Below the pieces are notes generated by a model. That model was not told where the DNA came from. It was given only the letters and a program-made list of their open reading frames with translations, and ran no database searches. A program made the position numbers and the translations under genes. Positions 1 through 10,124 of a DNA stretch of 64,000 bases are shown here, in pieces. Positions within the stretch are counted from its first letter, which is position 1; every line of letters begins with the position of its first letter. Source of the DNA: Ottelia alismoides (taxonomy: Eukaryota; Streptophyta; Magnoliopsida; Alismatales; Hydrocharitaceae); the NCBI GenBank assembly GCA_037367405.1, contig JAZKJV010001865.1, positions 372,001 to 436,000 of the forward strand, read 5' to 3'.

Positions 1-123
1 CTTATTTTCATGTATTCTCATTTTTTTGTCTATATTATGTAATTTGCCCAGCATGAGTTCTCCTCTCTATATTAGAGAACCCTAGGACCTCTTGATAATG
101 CATTTTAGTCTTCTCTTTTCACA
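1..123 (+). repeat. Copia LTR remnant (right part)
   Basis: The first 123 bases resemble the right-hand part of the short copia LTRs elsewhere in this window: a Tgtaatttgccca block, a CTCCTCTCTATATTAGAGAAC block equivalent to the TATA region, CCTAGG, and an end in TTTTCACA. No primer-binding site follows, so this is either the 3' LTR of an element that lies mostly outside the window or a solo LTR. It is more diverged than the LTRs of elements A, C and D. Confidence 0.55.
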
Positions 124-863
124 TTAATAGTAAGTTATAACTCTAACTAGCATAATGAATTGCATATTACATTGTAATTTTAGAGTATTTACCTTCTTAT
201 CTTCAAAAGATATCTTCTTATCAAAGGTATATATGATGCTTCTCTCAATTTCCACCATTCTGCTATAGTCTTATGAGTGGCATCTCAATCAATTCTCTGA
301 TCCCTTTATAGGATGAAATACAAATATTTGGATACATCGTTCTTCAAAATGAAATGCGTGATAATCTTAACACTTCTATCACGTTTTTAAATTCTTTGAC
401 AATAAACTTCCAATCCATAAGGAAGCTCTTTATTCTACTTGGTCGACAACATTACTTTCCAAATCCTCCCTCCAATACTCAAGCTTCCTATCTTCTCTAT
501 TTATTGTGATGCCTACTAAAGCAATGTTATCTGCTAATGATATGTACTAATGCATCTCCCCACCTATGTGCCATATGAAATCATCTTGTTAGGGAGATGT
601 ACATGAATAAATGGTTGATTGGTCTTTCCAAGATACAGCGTCACTCTCTTGTTTAGTCCCATATTTTTGAATATTAGGACTTCTATGGCTCGGTGATGCT
701 ATATATACACCCATATACAACTAATAATGTTTATGAAAAATATTATGAACATCTGACCATAGGAGTCCCTTCTATCATGTAGTAGAATGGTAATCCTAGT
801 CAATTAAAATCTCTTAAATAAAGCATTTTTATTCTTGATTATTGCATTAACTTAATTTCAACA
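124..863. other. AT-rich intergenic DNA, possibly the LTR of an unknown element at its right end
   Basis: No coding region is visible. The right edge ends in TTTCAACA directly before a primer-binding site, so the last few hundred bases are probably the 5' LTR of a different retroelement; a TATATATA stretch near 697 could be its promoter. I could not find the left end of that LTR or a second copy. Confidence 0.3.
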
Positions 864-875
864 TGGTATCAGAGC
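864..875 (+). other. Retrotransposon primer-binding site (tRNA-iMet type)
   Basis: TGGTATCAGAGC directly follows an LTR-like ACA end at 863. It is the complement of the 3' end of plant initiator tRNA-Met, used by many LTR retrotransposons to start minus-strand DNA synthesis. The sequence after it (CACTGCACTG) differs from the leader of the main copia family here, so it marks another, now unrecognisable element. Confidence 0.55.
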
Positions 876-1981
876 ACTGCACTGAAAGCCCTAAGGGCCT
901 TTTAAGAATGAGTTATGCATCTAATTTTTTTGTTCTTTATCATCTCCTCATAGTCTGTTAAAAGATGATGGGTTTCTCCAATCCGCTATGCTGCCTGTAG
1001 TGCAAATCCTTGCCATGAGGCAATAGAGTCCTCTAGCAGTCGCGTGCACAAGAATTGATCTCCTCGAGATACTCATTGTCCTTCTTGCTCTCGTACATGT
1101 TAGGCTGTAAATATCCCAATTTACAGCCCATTGGAAGGGCATTCATGCAAGTAGCCCCTTTGAGCATGGGAGCAATTTAACCAACCCTTAATTGGGCTCT
1201 AGCGGACAAAATCGAGAATAACATTCACTCATTCCTTTTGTTGTTATTGTGTGGTTTTGTGGAAGAAGCCAGGGCTGCAACCTCTTCCCTTACTCTCATC
1301 CTTCCATTTCCTCGGATTGGGTCTTGATAGCAATTGGAGATCAGTCGAGGAGGCATCAGGAAGAGGCAACTCTAGATCTTGGTCGAACAGCCACAATCTT
1401 GGTGATAGTTCTCAATCACCTTTTCTTTCAACTCGCTTTGATGTGATACTTTGTTGATGCACCATTGAGAGAAGATTCGACTTTGTATAGCCTCAAGGGA
1501 GAACAATATTATTAGAGATTATAGTGGCGTAATTTGGGTCGAGTTGGCTTCGTGGTTTTCTCCCTTTCAAGGGAGCTGACATAGGAGGGGCTTTATATCT
1601 TCGCAGCTAGTTGACGACGGGTGCGAGGGTACAAACTCAAGGAGCTGGCAACATCTTGGCTGCATTAATGGGTTAATTAATAATTGTTAATACAAAATGG
1701 GCTTGATCCCTAGAAGATTTAGATTATAATGTAGCAGCATTAGAGCTATGCTGAATGATTTCCCAATATGGCTCGGTGTCTGTTTTTATCCTCATTGTTC
1801 CCATTCCATAAGCACTGCCTATATTTGTCTATGTCAAGGATGTCATGTTTAGGGGTTTTGAAGAGTTTAGGAGTGATACTCGAGATGGGAGGGATAACAT
1901 TCTTAACTTCTAGTCAAGTAGTTCTTCCTCAAATTCTTCAATAATGGGGATCCAATAATGGGGATCCAATCAGGGTTTTTT
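876..1981. other. No recognisable gene
   Basis: Short frames near 948-1142 (minus) and 1249-1457 (plus) show no domain I recognise. A perfect 14 bp tandem duplication (ATAATGGGGATCCA twice) lies at 1941-1968. The block probably contains the decayed interior of the element whose primer-binding site is at 864. Confidence 0.35.
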
Positions 1982-2241
1982 CTAAGGTTTTAGAGACAAT
2001 GGGATCCCAAAGTATCTTATAGGAAAATCTGCAAAATCCCATCCAAAGATACTTGAGGCCAATTTTTTTTCCATATCCGAAAGATTTAGCCAATTAACTG
2101 TAGATTTATCTTGGTTAACATAGAGGCCAGAGATCTTTAAAACTTGAGGGGTGAATTTAGACACTTAAAGGCATACAAATCAAATTTGAGGTAGATAAGA
2201 ATATCATTTGCGAATAACATATTAGCGATGATGTGATTTAC
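1982..2241 (-). pseudogene. LINE (non-LTR) reverse transcriptase fragment
   Basis: Read on the minus strand, 2220 downward encodes MLFANDILIY, a mutated form of the FADDILIF catalytic box of plant L1-type LINE reverse transcriptases (first catalytic Asp replaced by Asn). In another frame it continues with ISGLYVNQDKS and a FPIRYFGIPLSLKP stretch, matching the usual SGL-x-(I/V)N-x2-KS and P-x-x-YLG(I/L)P motifs that follow the box. The two parts are in different frames, so at least one frameshift is present. Only about 85 codons of a protein that is normally over 1,000 residues remain. It is inactive. Confidence 0.7.
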
Positions 2242-2801
2242 TCTTGCAGGGGTTGCGTTAGGTAGTCGACGGCCAGCGTAAAAAGTAGTCGAATCTTTCA
2301 ACATGGATTTGAGCACGAATCCATGTAGCTGACCCTACTTATAGTGGGAGAAGGCTTAGTACATTTTTTTTATTTGATAGCTCTCAATCTAAAAACAGTA
2401 GAACACATTGAGATTTACAAGTTTCATTTTAGTCATGTTTGCATGAGTACATTCTACATTTAATATTTAATTTTCTTTATTTTATTCTTTTTTTGGTCAA
2501 TAGCCAACCAATTAACATGCCACAAGCCTATTGACTCAGATCATTCGTAGAGCCAATATACCTCACACAACGCCTATTGACTCTGGTCAACGATGCGCAC
2601 CAATTGCTTTCGCCTAATCACTTCATTCCACATCAGATCGAGTCCACTCCATCAATCATTCCCAATCCTTCTTCCCCTCTTGCAAATCAAATATCTGATG
2701 CCATCTTAATCCAATTCTCCTCGTTCAATCAAACCGAATCAGATCTTCTCTATCTCTGATCATCCACCTGATTTAGTAAAAAGCCTACTCTCCATTATCT
2801 C
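2242..2801. other. Left flank of element A, no gene
   Basis: AT-rich sequence without a recognisable coding region. The last five bases (ATCTC, 2797-2801) are the target-site duplication of element A and recur at 10125-10129. A short open frame at 2577-2759 has no recognisable domain. Confidence 0.5.
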
Positions 2802-2947
2802 TGTAGAGATATATGTTATTTTCGTCTGTACCTTTTCACATTTTCTTTTTCCTGTTGGACTCTTTATGTATTTTACCCATAGGCTACTCTCCTATATAAG
2901 AGAGCCTAGGACGTATGGAATAAATAAGTTTTCTCACTTTCCCAACA
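2802..2947 (+). repeat. 5' LTR of element A
   Basis: 146 bp, starting TGTAGAGATATATG and ending CCCAACA. A TATATAAG box at 2893-2900 is probably the core promoter. It pairs with the 3' LTR at 9971-10124. Confidence 0.9.
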
Positions 2948-2959
2948 TGGTATCAGAGC
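2948..2959 (+). other. Primer-binding site of element A
   Basis: TGGTATCAGAGC immediately after the LTR, complementary to initiator tRNA-Met. The following ACGGTC-TAGACCGGAG block is shared with elements C and D. Confidence 0.88.
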
Positions 2960-3411
2960 GACGGTCTTAGACCGGAGTTCTCGAACCAAACCCTAATCCT
3001 AGCCTCCACCCTCGAGCCCTCCGCATGCGCGCCTCGCGTCGCCCCGATGTCGGCGCTCTTGTGCGCTGCCTCCTGCTCGGTCTCGCACCGCTCCTGTGCG
3101 CCTGCGCACGCTCCTGTGCGTAGATGCACGCGCATGTGCGCATGTACACGTGAAGCCGCGCGCCTGTGCGCGTGAAGCTGTGCGCGTAAAGCTGTGCGCA
3201 TGAAGCTGTGCCGTGCGCGCTTCTGTGTGTGTCCTTGTGCTACTATGCGTGCCCCTGTTCGTGACCCTGCACGCGCATCTGTGCGCATATATGCGCGTGT
3301 TTCCGGATTAATGGGTTTGGTTGCTTGAGTCTACACATGCAACTAAACCCCGTTAATGTCCGTGTAGATGATCATATCTTCAGTCTACTCCCCTAGTCTT
3401 CCATTATCATA
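2960..3411 (+). other. Leader of element A with GTGCGC-rich repeats
   Basis: Untranslated leader between primer-binding site and gag. From about 3020 to 3300 it is strongly GC-rich and built from degenerate repeats of TGTGCGC(G/A) and GTGAAGC, unlike the AT-rich flanks. It ends with a conserved block (GTCTACACATGCAAC) shared with element D. Long frames read through it on the minus strand are composition artefacts. Confidence 0.7.
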
Positions 3412-3893
3412 ATGTCAGAAAGCAACGTAGACATCCCATATACAGGCGCCTTCAGAGGTCAATCGCCTATTGTGAAGATGGATGGTTTAAATTACGAACT
3501 GTGGGCCATGCAGTTCATGAGTATGATGAAGTCGACGGTAAGAAGCACATTCTTACTGAGGAAGAGCCTGCTGAGAAGACAGGGGTCAATGTCTCATAGG
3601 AGGCAGATGATGCATATGCCAATGTTTGGCTATCCGGAACATTAGCAATTGAGATTGCTAACGATATCCTCCATCAGCCCACTGCCAAAGCAATGTGGGA
3701 CATTCTGCCTGCCACCTATTCACAGGCAAAGAATGAGACGAAGATTCTGCAACTTCAGCATGACATCTTTACAATAAAGCAGAATGGATGGCCTCTACAC
3801 TCATTGTACACGTCTTTACGTGGAATGTTTGAGAAGCTTTATATCTTCATGCCTCTCACTGCCACTCCAGAGCAACAGAAGACCTATGAGAAT
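3412..3893 (+). pseudogene. gag of element A, 5' part
   Basis: The start MSESNVDIPYTGAF matches the gag start of elements C and D and continues with VKMDGLNYELWAMQFMSMMK, the conserved N-terminal region of copia-type capsid proteins. A one-base deletion near 3537 shifts the frame; the rest of the capsid region continues in other frames (TAKAMWDIL at about 3686). It ends where the solo LTR is inserted after AGAAT (3889-3893). Confidence 0.85.
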
Positions 3894-4189
3894 TGTAATA
3901 CGCGTTTTGTACACTATGCCTTTGAATGTTATCAAATGTTATTTCAAGGAAATATTGGATTGATATTGTTCACACTTTACAGATACCATAGTCAGTAGAT
4001 TCACCTTGATGCAATGATTTCATTGAAACTTGTTGTGTTTATATCAGAGACCACTTTGTATAAAAATGGACTTCAAAAGGTCCTCTGAATTGTGTAGCAC
4101 CTCAAAACATAGTACCACATCTAGTAATCTGGAATTTTGGTAGTACCTTATAAGTAGTAGAAGCCACTACTTGCATAGTGCCCATAATG

Positions 4190-4385
4190 TTATAGATTTA
4201 TACTTATTAGCCATAATCACATCATTAAGACTAATTAAGCATGATTAGTGCTAATTACCCGTCATTAGTGATAATTAAGCATCATTAACATAGATTTACA
4301 CTCATTAGCCATAATCACTTCATTAAGATTAATTAAGCATGATTAGTGCTAATTAACTGTCATTAGTGATAATTAAGTGTCATTA
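4190..4385 (+). repeat. Roughly 105 bp direct duplication inside the solo LTR
   Basis: Two imperfect units, each containing cattagccataatca, GCATGATTAGTGCTAATTA and GTCATTAGTGATAATTAAG. Part of the U3 region of the solo LTR. Confidence 0.7.
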
Positions 4386-4508
4386 GCAAAAGTAGGACAC
4401 ATGGAGAGGAAATCATGGGACACGTGTCGTTATATAGTCAGGACAAGTGTCAAAACCTCATTAGTGCCATGTGTCATTATCCTAAGACTAGCACGTGTCA
4501 TGGTGTAG

Positions 4509-4666
4509 CACCTTGCTTGGGCAACAAGTTATCTCGTGGATAAGCCACACCTTGCTTGGGCAACAAGTTATCTCGTGGATAAGCCACACCTTGCTTGGGA
4601 AACAAGTTATCTCATAGATAAGACAAACCTATTACTTGGGCAACAAGTTTTATCATGATTAAGCCA
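4509..4666 (+). repeat. 39 bp tandem repeat inside the solo LTR
   Basis: CCTTGCTTGGGCAACAAG recurs at 4511, 4550 and 4589 with 39 bp spacing and a decayed fourth unit near 4630. It lies about 110-260 bp upstream of the TATA box, a place where tandem repeats often act as LTR enhancers. Confidence 0.8.
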
Positions 4667-5065
4667 TGTGCCATGCCATGTGTCTTCATACATGGATAAG
4701 AGACAACATGTGTCTTGTAGCCTCCCTTACATGTTGACACATGTCACACATGTAAAGGGGGTGGAGGCCTATAAATACCCATGACCCCCCATACTCCTCC
4801 TCACTTCATCTCACGCCCATCTCTCCACCATAGAGCCGCAAGGCCGCCGAAGTTGCGGGAGGAGCACGAGAGGAGCCACGGCAAAGCCCTGTCGGTGATC
4901 GAGAGCGTTTTTAAAAGTCGTAACGAAGTTCTGTCCGCATCGATCCGTGTACTCAAATCCAGGACGACTATAGAGGGAGATTAAACAAAAAAGGCGATCT
5001 TGACTCGAGATAGATATCGATCAGGTGAGGGATTCTCAAGCGCTATTTTAAAGCACTAGTCTTTA

Positions 5066-5171
5066 GCTTTTATGCATGGTTTGAAGAGCAAGTATGAAAT
5101 CCTGTTTTCTAAAGCTTTTACGCATGGTTTGAATAGCAAGTATGAAATCGTGTTTTCTAAAGCTTTTACGC
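5066..5171 (+). repeat. 53 bp tandem duplication inside the solo LTR
   Basis: Two units containing GCATGGTTTGAA, AGCAAGTATGAAATC and TGTTTTCTAAAGCTTTT, differing at only a few positions. Downstream of the TATA box, so in the transcribed part of the LTR. Confidence 0.75.
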
Positions 5172-6304
5172 ATGAATTACAAGTACCATACAGTTGATAT
5201 GAAATCAGGGTTTTAGAACATATTTCAGACGTCGTTTCACGAGTTTTATCATGATAACACGTTGTTAAGCATTTTGTTCTTAATGGAACACGAGACATAA
5301 GTTTCACTACTTAGATATGAGTTTTTATATGAAGAATTATGTTTTCTACGATTACTATGCATTATGGATCGGTTTTCAAGTTCTTAATAAGTTCTAGTTG
5401 TCAGAATATGTATGTTATGTCAAGAGTATTTTATGTTCATGATTTAGCTATTATGAGCTTGAATTAGCAAAAGTACGGTTTATTAGTGACAAGAAAAGAA
5501 TCAGAATCAGAAGATAAGCACCACAGTAACTCTTTTATACAAATCATGAACTAGCCATTAGATATGGTGATGTCATTAGATATGACCCTGAAACCGCCAT
5601 TAGATATGGCAAACCATTATATATGGTATCAAGAGGACTTTGGGTCCGCATTCTGTATACATATAGGCTTTGGGCCGTATGCAGGGTGTTTTTGGTCTTT
5701 GGGACCGTCTGCGCGTATGACTTAGCTTTGTTTCAGCGTCCATGAATCAATAAATTAGCCACAGTGGTGATTAGTACAAACAGCTTGATAGTGATGATTA
5801 TGTTTCAGTTTATCTGCTTTTGAAGTGATTTCAGCGTTCAATAGCAAAACTAGCATGTTTTATATGTAATTTCTGTCATAAAGATTTCTCTTTCAAGCTA
5901 TTTCACAGTTTTCAGCATAAATTCTTGTCATGATGCTCATATTTTAGATTTTAGCTATATGTAAAAAGCTTGAGATCCTTTCACTGGGTCTAAGCTCATA
6001 AATGGGTTTAGACCCATCCCTTTATATTATAATTATGTACAGATCAGCAGAACTACGAATAGCAGGGGAAAGGAGCACTGATAAACTTGGAGGAGGTGTC
6101 TTTTGCTTTTCTTTGTTTTTGCACTGTCTGTGTTATTTTGTAAGAAGTTGTAATAGATAGAACTTGTGTAATACACTTCTTGGTGTTGAGAACTTCAAAT
6201 ACAAATGTTTTATTTTTATGAGATTGCCACATGTTTACTTGAGGAAAAAGAAGAAGAAAGATCTCTGTCGCAGCACGTTCCGATTAGCGGGACGGGTCGT
6301 GACA

Positions 6305-7216
6305 AGAATGCCACTATGGTGGGTGTTTTTCGGCTGCCCTTGATCCAGAGTACGAGGCAACACGTTCCCAGATCTTGGCGGATTCCACTATTCCTACTAT
6401 GGAGGAAGCTTTTCACAGGCTGAGTCGTATTATTGTTCCTTCGTCTACTGCAAATCAGACTGCCTCGGCCATGTCAGCCAATCGAGGTCGTGGGGGTCAT
6501 CATCAGTCCGTGGTCGTGGACCTCGGGGCAGAGGAGTCTGTGTTCAGCCATCATGCACTTTTTGCCACCGTTCTGGACATACCAAAGACACATACTATTC
6601 CAAACATGGGTTTCCTGCTTCTGTACGAGTAGCTGAACATATTGAGCCTCGATCTGCTTCATCTATGGATCAACGCTTTGATGATCTTGTAGCCCGTCTG
6701 AGGGGCATTATTCCTCCATCTGGTCTTGTTACATCAACGCCTAATTTTGAGAGTCACTCCGACGTTGCTGCTTCTGCATCCACCAGTACCTCAGGTAGCA
6801 CTTATGCCTTCACTAGCACTAGTGGATCAGATACTTTAGAGTGGATTATGGACTCTGGTGCCACACATCATATGTGTGGTGATCAAGGTCTATTTACAGG
6901 ATACCGACAGGTTTCTCCAGGTCGTACTGTGGTTATTGCTAATGGGACACATTCCCCGATTACTGGTCAGGGGGAGATTAGACTGACACCATCTATGCAT
7001 CTCAAGAACATGTTACATGCGTCTGATTTTTCGATGAATTTGTTGTCTATTAGCCAACTTACAAAGGATTTACATTGTCGAGCAATTTTTTATCCATCTT
7101 CTCTCATTTTTCAGGACATTCTTACGGGCAACGTGATTGGGTGTGGCTATGAGCAAGGCGGCCTCTATCATCTTAGTCGGAACCCTTATGTTGGAGCCTC
7201 CTCTCTACCTGATTGA
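6305..7216 (+). pseudogene. gag 3' part and protease of element A
   Basis: Resumes after the solo LTR with NATMVGVF, then MADSTIPTMEEAFHRLSRI. The nucleocapsid zinc knuckle is visible in a shifted frame as CTFCHRSGHTKDTYYSKHGF; its last Cys is replaced by Tyr. From 6665 one open frame of 183 codons carries the aspartic protease motif WIMDSGATHHMCGD (catalytic Asp near 6852) and continues to LHCRAIF, the region before the integrase. Frameshifts in gag make the polyprotein non-functional. Confidence 0.88.
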
Positions 7217-8345
7217 TCCATCACCCCATTACTGTGGCACTTGCGCTTTGGACATCTATCGCTTCAGAAATTGCGTCATGTATTACCCCAGGTTTCACCT
7301 CACACGTCCATCTAATGTGAGGCTTGTCAATTGGTAAAGCACCATCGGTCTACCTTTCCCAGTCGTTAGTGTCGGAGTAGTACCTCCAAGTTTGAGTTGT
7401 TTCATGTCGATATCTGGTATCTTGGTCGTGTTCCTGATCATCAGGGACACAGGTTTTATATAGTTATTGTGGATGATTTCTCTCGTGTGTGTGGGTCTTT
7501 CTGTTTAAGAATAAATCTGAAGCGGGGAATATTATCATCAATTTCATCAATGAAGTTCGTAATGTTTTTCTGCATCTGTTAAAATTGTGAGAAGTGATAA
7601 TGCCCTGGAATTTTGTACTCATACTCTCTCTAATTATTTTTCATCTCAAGGTATTATACACCAAACATCATGTGCCTATACTTCCCAACAAAATGGGGTT
7701 GCGGAAAGAAAACATCGTCATTTACTTTATGTCACCAGGTCGCTTCTCATATAGAGTCATGCCCCTCATTCTTTCTGGGGCGATGCTGTTCTTACGGCAT
7801 GTTATCTCATTAATCACATGCCGTCGTCTGTCTTGGGTGAGAAGATTCCTTTCTCTCTTGTTTTTCCTGACAAAGAATTGTTCTCCCTCACTCCTCGTGT
7901 GTTTGGCTCGGTTGCCTTTGTCCACCAGTTGTCTCCAGGGATTGACAAGCTCTCTCCTAGGGTTGTCAAGTGTGTTTTTGTCGGGTACTCCAGAACACAG
8001 AAGGGGTACAAGTGTTATGATTCATTGCGCAGGAGGTATCTCGTTAGTGTTGATGTTACCTTTTTCGAATCTGTTATGTACTTCTCATCTACAGGTGATC
8101 AGTTGGTATCCTCTGACACTATTGAAGCTATATACATGCCACCACCACCATTACCTCTACCACCTCCACCACTACCATCTCCTACACCTCCTGTCACTGT
8201 TCTTGTTTCCCCATTGCCATTCCACTATACTCGTCAGCCTGCTTCTGCTCATGGTCACCGCTCATCATCTAGCTTGCCTGAGGTATCTTCTGAGAATATT
8301 ATTAACATTGATGGATCTGATGATTTCCCTGAGCAGGATGTGTAA
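7217..8345 (+). pseudogene. Integrase and proline-rich linker of element A
   Basis: The GAG-pre-integrase zinc region (HLRFGH equivalent, then CEACQLGKHH equivalent) and the DDE core are present but spread over three frames. Recognisable pieces are FHVDIW near 7400 (first Asp), VRSDNALEF near 7588 (second Asp) and NGVAERKHRHLL near 7693 (Glu). From 7818 an open frame of 175 codons covers the integrase C-terminal region (SPRVVKCVFVGYSRTQKGYKC) and a proline-rich linker. Longer overlapping frames in this stretch are out-of-frame shadows. Confidence 0.85.
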
Positions 8346-9963
8346 CAGAGGCCAGATGAGGACGCAGGTGATTTGGATCTACCTATTGCTCTTCGGAAGC
8401 AGAAGCGCAGTTGCGCGTCATATCCTATAACATCTATTGCGTCTTTTGATCGCTTAACTAGAGAGTTCAGGAACTTTGTCATTGCACTATCAGCGGTGGA
8501 TATTCCACGGTACCAAGATGCATTTAAGGATAGTCGATGGCGTTTAGCCATGGAAGAAGAAATGGCTGCTCTTCAGTCAAGAGGCACCTGGAGCCTTGTT
8601 ACTGCACCTACTGATGTGTCTACAGTGAACTGCAAGTGGGTCTTTACAGTTAAGCAGAATGCAGATGGCAGCATTGATAGATACAAGGCACGCCTAGTTG
8701 CTTGTGGCTTTACACACACATATGGGGTGGATTATCTTGATACATTCTCGTCGATTGCTCGCCATTCCACCATACGGATCCTCCTCTCTGTTGCGGTGCA
8801 AGAGCCACCTGGTTTTAATGTTGAGGGGGGGTATTCTAAGGTATGTAGACTTCATAAGGCTATTTATGGCCTTAAGTAGAGCCCCAGAGCTTAATTCCAG
8901 AAGCTCTCAGACCTGTTTGAGAAATAGGGGTATAAACGTTCCAATGCAGATCATTCCTTGTTCGTACAGAAGACACCCAGAGGTATTATTGCAATTATGG
9001 TGTATGTAGACGATATCTTGATTATAGGTGATGATGAACAAGGAATTCAGGGGACGAAAGAAATACTGGGTCGTGAATTTGTCACCAAGGACCTTGGAGT
9101 TCTTAGATATTTTCTGGGATTGGATTTCGCCAGAAATCCTCATGGGTTGATAATGACCCAGAGGAAATATGTCACCGACATGTTGAGTGAAACAAGAATG
9201 CTTGGTTGTTGACCTGCCACTACATCCATGGATCCCAGTATGAAATTATATGATGACGACACTGATGAGGTGGATAGGAGAAGATACAGAGAACTGGTGG
9301 GCAAGCTTCTCTATGTTACTATTACCAGACCCGATATCTCCTTTGTTGCGAGTCGAGTGAACCATTTCATGGAGCAACCACGTCAGGTACACATGGATGC
9401 TATACATATGATACTCGGGTACCTTAAGTCATCTCCAGGTGCAAGTCTGTTGTTTAAGAAAGACAAGGAGGTTACTATCTCAGCATGTGTAGAATGTAGA
9501 TGCAGATTATGCAGGATGTCCTAAGGATAGGAAGTCCACCACGGGGTTTGCTGTGTATGGCGGAGACTCTCTAGTCTCATGGAGAAGCAAGAAGCAAATG
9601 GTTGTAGCAAGATCTAGTGCTGAGTCTGAATATAGGGCTATGGCCCAGGTCAGTACAGAAATGATGTGGGTGAAGGTTGTGCTTACAGATCTACATATAA
9701 AAGTCTCGCTTCCTATGGCTCTGGAATGTGACAATCAGGGGTCTCTATTCATTGCAAATAATCCAACGTTTCATGAACGAACCAAGCACATTGATATTGA
9801 TTATCACTTCATACGAGATATGATTCAGAAGGGGTTTATTTCTACATCTCATGTTAGCTCAGGGGACCAAACTGCAGACATCTTTACCAAGGCATTACTT
9901 CAAGGGTCGTTCCAGAAGAGTTCGTCTAAGCTGAGCATGATTGATATCTATGCTCCACCTTGA
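8346..9963 (+). pseudogene. Reverse transcriptase and RNase H of element A
   Basis: RT motifs [34 protein letters not shown] (near 8998) and RNase H motifs [10 protein letters not shown] (near 9613) and ECDNQGSLFIANN are readable. Compared with D, about 27 codons are missing near 8802, including the [13 protein letters not shown] segment with the first catalytic Asp. Stops include TAG at 8877-8879 (Gln of GLKQSPRA) and TGA near 9211. A frameshift near 9490 disrupts the start of RNase H. Ends with IDIYAPP and a stop at the polypurine tract. Confidence 0.9.
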
Positions 9964-9970
9964 GGGGGAG

Positions 9971-10124
9971 TGTAGAGATATATGTTATTCTATGTTATTC
10001 TCGTCTGTACCTTTTCACATCTTCTTTTTCATGTTGGACTCTTTATGTATTTTACCCATAGGCTACTCTCCTATATAAGAGAGCCTAGGGCGTATGGAAT
10101 AAATAAGTTCTCATTTTCCCAACA
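9971..10124 (+). repeat. 3' LTR of element A
   Basis: 154 bp, TGTAGAGATATATG to CCCAACA, preceded by the polypurine tract GAGGGGGAG. It is longer than the 5' LTR because of a short duplication of TATGTTATTC near its start. Followed by ATCTC, the target-site duplication. Confidence 0.9.

Larger units (their letters stand above)
3894..6304 (+). mobile_element. Solo LTR of a large-LTR retrotransposon nested in gag of element A
   Basis: 2,411 bp beginning TGTAATACGCG and ending GGGTCGTGACA, flanked by the perfect 5 bp duplication AGAAT (3889-3893 and 6305-6309). It splits the gag codons for the RNATMVGVF motif. No coding region, primer-binding site or second LTR is present, so it is a solo LTR left by recombination between the two LTRs of an element. 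A TATAAATA box at 4770-4777 suggests plus orientation. Length and terminal sequences fit Ty3/gypsy chromoviruses such as the Tekay/Del group, but the assignment is inference. Confidence 0.88.
2802..10124 (+). mobile_element. Copia element A (Ty1/copia LTR retrotransposon, nested and decayed)
   Basis: Complete insertion bounded by TG...CA LTRs and by a perfect 5 bp duplication ATCTC (2797-2801 and 10125-10129). The span is 7,323 bp; removing the nested solo LTR with its duplicated site leaves about 4.9 kb, the same as the other family members. Order is LTR, primer-binding site, leader, gag, protease, integrase, RT, RNase H, polypurine tract (GAGGGGGAG, 9962-9970), LTR. The polyprotein is broken by frameshifts, stops and an RT deletion, so the copy cannot move by itself. 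LTRs differ by roughly five substitutions plus small indels over about 150 bp. Confidence 0.93.

Noticed and set aside
2948..2959. tRNA gene
   Set aside because: The TGGTATCAGAGC matches are retrotransposon primer-binding sites complementary to the tRNA 3' end; no cloverleaf surrounds any of them.
2953..3288. Arg/Ala-rich minus-strand frame over the leader of A
   Set aside because: Consequence of GTGCGC repeats; equivalent frames in D (23828-24196) have different sequence, so no protein is conserved.
4509..4666. CRISPR-like spacing of repeats
   Set aside because: Units are contiguous 39 bp tandem copies without spacers, inside a plant LTR.
7594..8430. 278-codon open frame in element A
   Set aside because: Out-of-frame shadow of integrase and linker: the real reading (SPGIDKLSPRVVKCVFVGYS) lies in another frame over the same bases.
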